Origin: Plasticicumulans acidivorans
GTDB lineage: Bacteria > Pseudomonadota > Gammaproteobacteria > Competibacterales > Competibacteraceae
NCBI RefSeq assembly: GCF_003182095.1
Contig: NZ_QGTJ01000006.1
Coordinates: 62,001 to 126,000 of the forward strand
Direction of reading: 5' to 3'
DNA length: 64,000 nt
The translations under genes and the position numbers were made by a program. Shown here in pieces: positions 54,854 to 61,534 of this stretch; position 1 is the first letter of the stretch, and every line of letters starts with the position of its first letter. The notes under the pieces were generated by a model. The model ran no database searches. It was not told the origin of the DNA and was given only the letters and a program-made list of their open reading frames with translations.

Positions 54854-55336
54854 ATGAAGCTGAGCCATCGCATTCCGCTGTTCGGCTGGGTGTTTGCGGC
54901 GATCTTTCTGCTGTTTTGCACCTTGTTCACCTACCTGATGGTTCGTGACCACTGGCGGGTGCCGATTTATCCACCAGACAAGCCGGGCTATTACCCGCCG
55001 CTGTTGCTCATGCTGCTGCTCGGCGTGTTCTGGCTGTTCGCGCTGGGGCTGGCGGGCTACGTGCTGCGCTTCCCGTGTGTGCGTATCGAAGTGCGGCCGG
55101 ATCGCTCGCTGAGCATCGACCAGCGCTACCTCTGGCGTCGCGAGACCCTGTTGCTGCTGCCCGAGCAGATCGTTTCGGTGTGCCTGGTCGAGAGCCGGGA
55201 TGCCGAAGGCGACCCTTATTACGCGGTGCAGCTGCAGCCGCTGAGCAGTCCGGCGGTGGTCATCAGCGAAGGCTCGGACAAAGCCGGCTGCGAGGCGATC
55301 CGCAGGCAATTCGCCGCTGCACTCGGCAAGCCGTAG
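54854..55336 (+). CDS. Small membrane protein, paralogue 2 of a tandem pair
   Basis: A 160-residue protein with two helices (about 10-30 and 48-70) and a soluble C-terminal domain (CVRIEVRPDRSLSIDQRYLW, LLLPEQIVSVCLVES, ending CEAIRRQFAAALGKP). It shares this layout and several motifs with the product at 54239. The 12 bases TTCGGGATGAGC occur just before both starts (54220-54231 and 54835-54846), supporting a tandem duplication. No family is recognised. Confidence 0.65.
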   Translation: MKLSHRIPLFGWVFAAIFLLFCTLFTYLMVRDHWRVPIYPPDKPGYYPPLLLMLLLGVFWLFALGLAGYVLRFPCVRIEVRPDRSLSIDQRYLWRRETLLLLPEQIVSVCLVESRDAEGDPYYAVQLQPLSSPAVVISEGSDKAGCEAIRRQFAAALGKP

Positions 55337-55550
55337 CGGTGCGGCTGGCCGCTGGCGATTTTCATGCGCTGCCCGGCAAGCGGGCTTTGAACGTCAGCCG
55401 CTCGATGCAGGGGCGAGGCCCGCGTGCGCCCGGCAGAAACTCCGGCACGCCAGCCCTGCTGCCGGCCGTGGCGGTTGGCTAAGCTCGAACGATACGCCGC
55501 CGCGCCTGCGCGGCTGGTCATCTTCCCGACCCGCCAGCGGAGTGCATGCC

Positions 55551-56135
55551 ATGGACCCCTGGGAAAAGCTGAAGGCGCTGAGCGGTGCGATCGCCGCGGT
55601 GGTGCTGCCGGTGGTGCTGCTGGTGGTCGGCAATAATTTTTCCGCGGCAACCAAGGAGCGCGAGCTGCAGGGCAAGTTCGTCGAGCTGGCCTCGCAGGTC
55701 CTGCGCGAGGCGCCGCGCGAGGAGACGAAGAACCTGCGGCAGTGGGCGACCGACGTCATCAACCGCTATTCCGGCGTGCCGATGTCGGCGGCGGCGCAGA
55801 AGGATCTGGTCGAGCAGACCGCCCTGCCGGCACTGGCGCAGAGCGTGGTGGCGCCGAGTACGCAGTGGGGCGTGGTGTTCGGTGCCGACAGCGAGCTCGA
55901 CAAGGCGAAGTACGAAGTCGAGGTGGCCGGGCCGAAAGTCGGTGTCGACGGCGGTCTGATCTACCTGCGCGGCAAGGTGTATCGCAGCGTCGCCGTGTTC
56001 ACGCAGCGCAGCGATGCCGAGGATGCACTCGCCAAAGCGCGCAACCGGCGCGCCGATGCCTACATCGTCGACATGGCGAGCTGGTGTCCGGTGTCGGTGC
56101 AGCAGGCGGGCTATCGCCAGTGCAGCGCGCCGTAG
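55551..56135 (+). CDS. Hypothetical membrane-anchored protein
   Basis: A 194-residue protein with one N-terminal helix (about 10-29: LSGAIAAVVLPVVLLVVGNNF). The periplasmic region has a helical stretch (LQGKFVELASQVLREAP) and a C-terminal part (YLRGKVYRSVAVFTQRSDAEDALAKARNRRADAYIVDMASWC) that resembles an SPOR-like or peptide-binding fold, given here in outline only. The ATG at 55551 has GCGGAG 8 bases upstream and is preferred to a GTG at 55542. Function unknown. Confidence 0.6.
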   Translation: MDPWEKLKALSGAIAAVVLPVVLLVVGNNFSAATKERELQGKFVELASQVLREAPREETKNLRQWATDVINRYSGVPMSAAAQKDLVEQTALPALAQSVVAPSTQWGVVFGADSELDKAKYEVEVAGPKVGVDGGLIYLRGKVYRSVAVFTQRSDAEDALAKARNRRADAYIVDMASWCPVSVQQAGYRQCSAP

Positions 56136-56200
56136 CCGGCCGCCCCTGGGCAGGGCCGTGGCGCTATGCTCGCGGCCGGCGTTGCCGTGAGGTTTGAGAT

Positions 56201-57259
56201 ATGTCTGGCGAAACACCGATACCGCGCACGGCTTCGGCGAGCAGCGTCGCCCTCGGCGCCGCCGTGCTGTTCGGGCTGAGCACGCCGCTGGCCAAGACCC
56301 TGCTGGCGGAGCTGCCGCCGACGCTGCTCGCCGGGCTGCTGTATCTCGGCGCCGGCATCGGCCTGGCGCTGCTGCGCCGGCTGCGGCCGAGCCGGCGCGA
56401 GGCGCCACTGACGCGTGCGGCGCTGCCGGGGCTGGCGAGCGCGATCGGCTTCGGCGGCGTGCTCGGTCCGCTGCTGCTGATGTGGGGGCTGAGCCGCACG
56501 CCGGCGTCCAGCGCCTCGCTGCTGCTCAGCCTGGAAGGCGTGTTCACCGCACTGCTGGCCTGGTGTGTCTGGCATGAGGCGACCGACCGGCGGCTGGTGC
56601 TCGGCATGCTGCTGATCGTCGCCGGCAGCCTGTGCCTGGGCTGGACCGGCGTGTTCGAGGCCGGTGCGCTGTGGCCGGCGCTGGCGATCGTCGGTGCCTG
56701 CCTGTGTTGGGGGCTCGACAACAACCTGACGCGCTCGATCGCGCAGTACGACGCCGCCCAGATCGCCAGCCTCAAGGGCCTGTGCGCCGGTGCGCTCAAT
56801 GTCGCGCTGGCCGCCGCCGGCGGTGCGACGCTGCCACCGGCGATGACGCTGCTTGCGGCGCTGCTGGTCGGTTTTCTCGGCTACGGCCTGAGTCTGGTGC
56901 TGTTCGTGCGCGCGCTGGCGCGCCTGGGCAGTGCGCGCACCGGTGCTTACTTCTCGCTGGCGCCGTTCGTCGGCGCGCTCGGCGGTCTGCTGCTCGGCGA
57001 GCCGGGCGGGCCGCTGTTCTGGCTCGCCTTCGCGCTGATGGCCGGCGGGCTGTGGCTGCACCTGAGCGAGCGCCACGCCCACGAGCACCGGCACGAGGCG
57101 CTGCAACACGCCCACCGGCACGTGCACGATGCGCATCACCAGCACGCGCATGACTTCCCCTGGGATGGCTGCGAGCCGCACGCCCATCCGCATCAGCACG
57201 GGCCGCTGGTGCACACGCATGCCCATCATCCGGATCTGCATCATCGCCACGGGCATTGA
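56201..57259 (+). CDS. EamA/DMT-family transporter with histidine-rich C-terminal tail
   Basis: A ten-helix drug/metabolite transporter (352 residues) with two EamA halves: ASSVALGAAVLFGLSTPLAKTLL and LVLGMLLIVAGSLCLGW. The last 60 residues are a soluble tail packed with histidines (HAHEHRHEALQHAHRHVHD, then HAHPHQHGP and HHRHGH). Such tails bind zinc, nickel or cobalt, so metal export or metal-gated transport is possible. Typical EamA exporters of amino acids or metabolites lack it. Confidence 0.85.
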   Translation: MSGETPIPRTASASSVALGAAVLFGLSTPLAKTLLAELPPTLLAGLLYLGAGIGLALLRRLRPSRREAPLTRAALPGLASAIGFGGVLGPLLLMWGLSRTPASSASLLLSLEGVFTALLAWCVWHEATDRRLVLGMLLIVAGSLCLGWTGVFEAGALWPALAIVGACLCWGLDNNLTRSIAQYDAAQIASLKGLCAGALNVALAAAGGATLPPAMTLLAALLVGFLGYGLSLVLFVRALARLGSARTGAYFSLAPFVGALGGLLLGEPGGPLFWLAFALMAGGLWLHLSERHAHEHRHEALQHAHRHVHDAHHQHAHDFPWDGCEPHAHPHQHGPLVHTHAHHPDLHHRHGH

Positions 57260-57294
57260 GCATCAGTGCCCGTGACCGCTGCAAGGAGGCCGCC

Positions 57295-57846
57295 ATGGCG
57301 GTGCAGTGTTCGGTGTTCATCGCCAGCAGCCTGGATGGCTTCATCGCCCGTGCCGATGGCCGCATCGACTGGCTGGAGGCCGCCAACGCGCGGCTGCCCG
57401 CCGGCGAGGACTGCGGTTATGCCGAGTTCATGCGCTCGGTCGATGCGCTGGTGATGGGCCGCCACACCTTCGAGCTGGCTCAGACCTTCACGCCGTGGCC
57501 GTATGCGCAGACGCCGGTGAGCGTGCTCAGCAGCCGGCCGCTGGCGATCGCGCCGGCGCTGCAGGCCACGGTCAGCGCTTCCAGCGAAACCCCGCAGGCG
57601 CTGTGCGAGCGTCTCGGCCGTGCCGGCGCGCGGCGGCTGTACGTCGACGGCGGCCTCACCATCCAGCGCTTTCTGGCCGCCGGCCTGATCGACGATCTGA
57701 CCGTGACGCTGATTCCCTGCCTGCTCGGCAGCGGGCGGCGGCTGTTCGGTGTGCTGCCGGCCGACATCCAGCTCGAACGGCTCGACACTCGCAGCTATCC
57801 CTTTGGCTTCGTGCAGCTGCGCTACGCCGTCGTGCGCGGGCACTGA
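57295..57846 (+). CDS. Dihydrofolate reductase/RibD C-terminal-domain family protein
   Basis: A 183-residue NADPH-dependent reductase-like protein. Landmarks are VFIASSLDGFIARADGRIDWL, VDALVMGRHTFE and LYVDGGLTIQRFLAAGLIDDLTVTLIPCLLGSGRRLF, all diagnostic of the YyaP/YwjB RibD-like group. It is probably not a true DHFR. The ATG at 57295 has AAGGAGG upstream. It follows the EamA gene by 35 bp. Confidence 0.87.
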   Translation: MAVQCSVFIASSLDGFIARADGRIDWLEAANARLPAGEDCGYAEFMRSVDALVMGRHTFELAQTFTPWPYAQTPVSVLSSRPLAIAPALQATVSASSETPQALCERLGRAGARRLYVDGGLTIQRFLAAGLIDDLTVTLIPCLLGSGRRLFGVLPADIQLERLDTRSYPFGFVQLRYAVVRGH

Positions 57847-57947
57847 GATTGCCCGTGCAGCGGCGCCGGCTGTTAGCCAACGGGCGACAAGCAGCCGCGA
57901 GCGGTGCAGGCTGCGCCCTGTGACGGTCGCGAAAGGAATTCCAAACC

Positions 57948-58790
57948 ATGAAACCAACGATTGCCGTGATCGCCCCGGGCGAAATGGGGGCAGCCATCGG
58001 AGCGCGCCTGCGCAGTGGTGCGGCGCGGGTGCTGACCTCGCTGCAGGGGCGCAGTGCGGCGAGTGTGCGCCGGGCCGCCGCGGCCGGCCTCGAAGCCGTC
58101 GACGATGCCGAGCTGATGCAGGCCGAGGTGTTCCTGTCGATCGTGCCGCCGGATCAGGCCCTGCCGCTGGCACAGCGCTTCGCCGCGCTCGCCGGCGCCG
58201 GCGGCCGGCTGCCGCTCTACGTTGACCTCAACGCCATCGAGCCGCAGACGGTGCAGCGCGTCGAAGCCGTCATCATGGCCGCCGGCGGGCGCTTCGTCGA
58301 TGGCTGCATCATCGGCTTTCCACCTGGCGTCGAGGGCGACGGGCCGACGCTCTACCTGAGCGGGGCGGTCGGCGAACTGGGCCAGCTGTTGAGCACGCAC
58401 GGTCTGATGACGCGGGTGATGGACGCTCCGAGCGGTGCCGCCTCGGCGCTGAAGATGGCCTATTCGGGCATCAGCAAGGGCCTGATCGCCCTGGGGGCGA
58501 GCATGCTGCTGGCCGCCGAGCGCCACGGCGTGCTGCCCTGCCTGCTCGATGAACTCGGCCAGAGCCAGCCGGAGCTGCTGCAGCGTTTTCAGCGGGCGGT
58601 ACCGAGCATGCTGCCCAAGGCGTACCGCTGGGCGCCGGAAATGCGCGAGATCGAGGCCTTTATCGGTACGGACTGGCCGGAGAGCGGCATCTACGCGGCG
58701 ATGGCGCGCTTTTATGAGCGCATCGCCGGCCTCGACGCCGACGATGCCAGCTTCCAGCGCCTGCGGCGGCCGGGCGGCGAGCGCAGCTGA
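57948..58790 (+). CDS. NAD(P)-dependent oxidoreductase, DUF1932 type
   Basis: A 280-residue beta-hydroxyacid-dehydrogenase-like protein. The nucleotide-binding start is IAVIAPGEMGAAIGARL (G-x-G-x-x-G with Pro/Glu variation). The DUF1932 C-terminal domain includes KMAYSGISKGLIALGASMLLAAERHGV. GRFVDGCIIGFPPG is the conserved inter-domain block. The substrate is unknown. Confidence 0.85.
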   Translation: MKPTIAVIAPGEMGAAIGARLRSGAARVLTSLQGRSAASVRRAAAAGLEAVDDAELMQAEVFLSIVPPDQALPLAQRFAALAGAGGRLPLYVDLNAIEPQTVQRVEAVIMAAGGRFVDGCIIGFPPGVEGDGPTLYLSGAVGELGQLLSTHGLMTRVMDAPSGAASALKMAYSGISKGLIALGASMLLAAERHGVLPCLLDELGQSQPELLQRFQRAVPSMLPKAYRWAPEMREIEAFIGTDWPESGIYAAMARFYERIAGLDADDASFQRLRRPGGERS

Positions 58791-59116
58791 CGCCGCCGGC
58801 GGTGTGGGCCGTGCGCCGGCTCGTAAAGATCGACGCGCGCAATCTGCCACCCGAAGCGTTAGCGCATCTTCGCCGGCCGGCATTTGTTCTGCTTAAGCGG
58901 GGCAATACGCGGGTGCACATTACCGGGGGGCGCAGGGTGCATGTGGGCACCCTGATGACATGGGCGCGGCGCGTCGAGGCCAGTCGTGTCGATGCAGCGC
59001 AGGCAACATGGCCACTGTCATGGCTCGGGACGAACGCTGGCGCAGGTTCAAGCGGCACCGTTGCGTCGAAGGTCATCGCTTCGAATTTCGCCCAATTCCA
59101 ACTGGAGTTAACGCTG
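58791..59116. other. Non-coding mosaic before the IS630 remnant
   Basis: No supported gene. A GTTAGCG core-like heptamer is at 58858-58864, within GCGTTAGCGC. It could be the left border of a cassette whose right end is the attC-like site at 59543-59597. Open frames here lack convincing codon use. Confidence 0.4.
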
Positions 59117-59320
59117 CGAAATCGCCGAGCGCTCCATCGTCTTGCTGAAAGACCTGATTCAGGACGTGGAGAGCAAGGTTTTCACAGTCGCCGGCAATCT
59201 GCGCCTGCGGCGCGCCAATCGCGTACGGGAGTGGGGGCGGAGAACGTCGGGAAGATCGAATGGTTCTGCCTGCCGTCGTGTGCGCTCGAACTCAATCCAG
59301 ACCTGAAAACGGCGATACGC
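59117..59320 (+). pseudogene. IS630-family transposase C-terminal remnant, frameshifted
   Basis: In one frame, 59130-59235 reads as IVLLKDLIQDVESKVFTVAGN followed by LRLRRANRVREWG, close to the IS630 transposase block (L-I-x-D-x-x-K-V-F-L-I-x-D-N-L-R-V-H). After a frame change near 59240 the next 60 bases read GKIEWFCLPSCALELNPDL, the conserved G-K-I-E-x-F-x-L-P-x-Y-S-P-E-L-N-P-D ending. The catalytic Asp of the D-N-L-R motif is Gly here. It is a dead fragment; no terminal repeats were found. Confidence 0.65.
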
Positions 59321-59385
59321 TCCGGCGCAATTGCCGGGAGTGCCCGTATGTACGGCGCCAATCATTCTTCCTTGAGCGTTTTGCC

Positions 59386-59541
59386 ATGTACAAAGCACTT
59401 AAGATTTTTGTTGTTATCTGGGCTTGGGGCTGTTGGGCCTGGGTTGCTTATAGTCATCAATGGGTTTGTCTGGCGATTTCGGTAATCCCATACTGGCTGT
59501 TTAATAGCTTTGGTCATCGTCTTGATAAAAACCAGGATTAG
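59386..59541 (+). CDS. Small membrane protein (51 residues)
   Basis: Starts MYKALKIFVVIWAWGCWAWV and ends HRLDKNQD, with two short hydrophobic helices. The GC content is well below that of the neighbours. The ribosome site is weak. It sits right before the attC-like site, as a cassette gene would. No family recognised. Confidence 0.45.
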   Translation: MYKALKIFVVIWAWGCWAWVAYSHQWVCLAISVIPYWLFNSFGHRLDKNQD

Positions 59542-59542
59542 T

Positions 59543-59597
59543 TAGCTAACAGTTCTGTTTAGCAGGCCGCCTTCGGTGGCCGCTGCAGTTAAGCGTT
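59543..59597. mobile_element. attC-like integron recombination site
   Basis: About 55 bp. It begins TAGCTAAC, has an imperfect hairpin at its centre (GCAGGCCGCC - TTC - GGTGGC with an unpaired CG before CTGC) and ends AAGCGTT. The layout of a 5' AAC box, an inner stem with extrahelical bases and a 3' GTT box is that of a short attC site. The GCTAAC box complements GTTAGC at 58858-58863, the expected start of the same cassette. No integrase gene is in the window. Confidence 0.45.
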
Positions 59598-59681
59598 CAA
59601 TGTCACCAGCGCGGCCATCAAGCCGGCCTTCAGCTTCGGCTGAGCCACGGGGCGGACACGTCATGACGCAGAGGGAGGCGC

Positions 59682-60560
59682 ATGAACCAGCAGGCGGGAC
59701 GCCGGCGTTTTCTGCAACTGATCGTCGCCGGTGTGTGCGGCGGCGGATTCGGTCGGGCCGCGGCGGTTGAGGCGTCCTTCAGCACGCGGCTGGCGGTGCT
59801 CGAAGGCACGCTCGGCGCGGAGGCGCGTCTCGGCGTTGCGGTGCTCGATACGCACAGCGGCGAGCTGCGCGGGCGGCGGCTCGATGAGCGTTTTCCGCTG
59901 TGCAGCACCTTCAAGCTGATCGCCTGCGGCGCGCTGCTGGCGCGGGTCGAGGCCGCCGCGCTCGATCTGGTGCAGCCGGTGGCGATCCGTGCTGAGGACA
60001 TCGTCAGCCACTCGCCGCTGACCGGCCCGCGCGTCGGCGGCACGATGCGCTTCGCCGAGCTGTGCGCGGCGGCGCTGACGCAAAGCGACAATACCGCCGG
60101 CAACCTGATCCTGCGCGCGATCGGCGGCCCGGCAGGGCTGACCGCCTATGTCCGCGCGCTCGGCGATACGCAGACCCGGCTCGACCGCTGGGAAACCGCG
60201 CTCAATGCCGCGACGCCCGGCGATGTGCGCGACACCACCACGCCGGCGGCGATGGCGCGTCTGCTGCACACGCTGCTGCTCGGCGAGCGACTGGCGCCGG
60301 CCGCGCGCACCCGGCTGATCGAGTGGCTGCTCGCCAACCGCACCGGCGACGCCAAGCTGCGTGCCGGCCTGCCGCCCGGCTGGCGCATCGGCGACAAGAC
60401 CGGTGGCGGCGAGTACGGCACCAGCAACGATGTCGCCATCATCTGGCCGGGGCAGGGGCCGGCGCTGATCGTCTGCGTCTACCTGACGCAGAGCACGGCG
60501 AGCTTCGCTGCCCGCGACCATGCCATCGCCGAGGTGGCGCGGATGCTGGCGCCGGCCTGA
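59682..60560 (+). CDS. Class A beta-lactamase with Tat signal
   Basis: Serine beta-lactamase, 292 residues. The Tat-type signal is GRRRFLQLIVAG (residues 6-17). Active-site motifs are Ser75-Thr-Phe-Lys78 (S-x-x-K), Ser135-Asp-Asn, Glu171 in RWETALN, and Lys239-Thr-Gly. GDKTGGGEYGTSNDVAIIWP is the usual beta-3/beta-4 region. Cys74 precedes the catalytic serine, but no cysteine occupies the position after KTG, so the carbapenemase disulfide is not formed. The GC-rich codon use matches the chromosome, not the small ORF upstream. The spectrum cannot be predicted. No regulator such as ampR is adjacent. Confidence 0.95.
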   Translation: MNQQAGRRRFLQLIVAGVCGGGFGRAAAVEASFSTRLAVLEGTLGAEARLGVAVLDTHSGELRGRRLDERFPLCSTFKLIACGALLARVEAAALDLVQPVAIRAEDIVSHSPLTGPRVGGTMRFAELCAAALTQSDNTAGNLILRAIGGPAGLTAYVRALGDTQTRLDRWETALNAATPGDVRDTTTPAAMARLLHTLLLGERLAPAARTRLIEWLLANRTGDAKLRAGLPPGWRIGDKTGGGEYGTSNDVAIIWPGQGPALIVCVYLTQSTASFAARDHAIAEVARMLAPA

Positions 60561-60570
60561 GCGCGCCGGC

Positions 60571-61278
60571 TCACTCCCGGCCGAGCAGGCGGAAGCCGCC
60601 GCTGCCGGTGGCACGGAAACCGACGGTGATGCCGAAGTGCTGCAGCAGCCAGCTGGCGGTCAGCTTGGCGTGGACCCTGATTTCAGTGTCGACCTCACCG
60701 CGGCCGATGTTGGCCGGATTCGACAGGTTCGCCGAGCCGCTGGCGCTGCACGGGAAGTTCACCGTGCACTGGGTGACGTTGACGTAGACATCCGGCAGGT
60801 AATGCCCGGCCGGCGCCTTCGAGCCGGCCACCGGCGTGGCGGCGTATTTGCCTTCGGCGCGGACCTTGATCGTCACGTAGTTGATCTTGCCGAAAATCGT
60901 CAGCGCGTCGTTGACCTCCCAGGTGTACGTGCCGGAGACGCCGTCGCGGGCGTTTTCGTAGTCGAGCGGATCGGTCGCGGCGGCCGACAGCACCGAGGAC
61001 TTGGCGTCAGCGCTCTTACCGACGGCCTTGTTGTCCTTGATGATGTCCCAGACCAGCTTGGCGGCGGCCAGCGCGTTGTTTTCGGCACCCAGCGCCAGCG
61101 TGCCGGTCTGCACCTGGCGGTTGAGCTGGCGCAGCTCGTCCTGATGCCAGGTTTCGCTGCTCAGCGTCAGCTGATTGTCCGGCGCGACGTCATAGCTGGC
61201 GTGGTAGAGCAGCTCGCCATCGGGGCCGGTGAGCGTTTCGACCAGCTTCTTGCCGGCTTGCGCGGAAAGTAAGGGCAT
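60571..61278 (-). CDS. Hypothetical protein, 235 residues
   Basis: Unrecognised soluble protein. It has a GGAGGAG ribosome site before the ATG at 61278. The sequence is helical first (MPLLSAQAGKKLVETL, then HQDELRQLNRQVQTGTLALG) and beta-rich later (GTYTWEVNDALTIFGKINYVTIKV, and VYVNVTQCTVNFPCSASG). There is no signal peptide. It converges on the beta-lactamase gene (10-bp gap). Confidence 0.65.
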   Translation of the reverse strand: MPLLSAQAGKKLVETLTGPDGELLYHASYDVAPDNQLTLSSETWHQDELRQLNRQVQTGTLALGAENNALAAAKLVWDIIKDNKAVGKSADAKSSVLSAAATDPLDYENARDGVSGTYTWEVNDALTIFGKINYVTIKVRAEGKYAATPVAGSKAPAGHYLPDVYVNVTQCTVNFPCSASGSANLSNPANIGRGEVDTEIRVHAKLTASWLLQHFGITVGFRATGSGGFRLLGRE

Positions 61279-61534
61279 GGGGTGTTCTCCTCCTGCGCGC
61301 GTTGGCGGCTGCGCGCCGGCCCGCGTGCCGCAGGCAACGGTCAGCTGCAGCCGACGGCGGCTGTGTTCGTCTGTCGACCGCCGGCCGGCGGCCGCATGCG
61401 CGCGGCCCTGGCTGGAAGAGAAGATTCGTCGGCCGCTGAGGGGGTTATAGCCGACGGTACGGAGCGACGACCGTGCGCAGCGGCAAAAACTCGAATACGC
61501 TGGCGGCACACCGTCGACGACAGAGACGTCTCCG

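Noticed and set aside
59682-60560. Class A carbapenemase
   Set aside because: Cys74 is next to the catalytic serine, but the second cysteine after the KTG motif is missing, so the typical disulfide cannot form.
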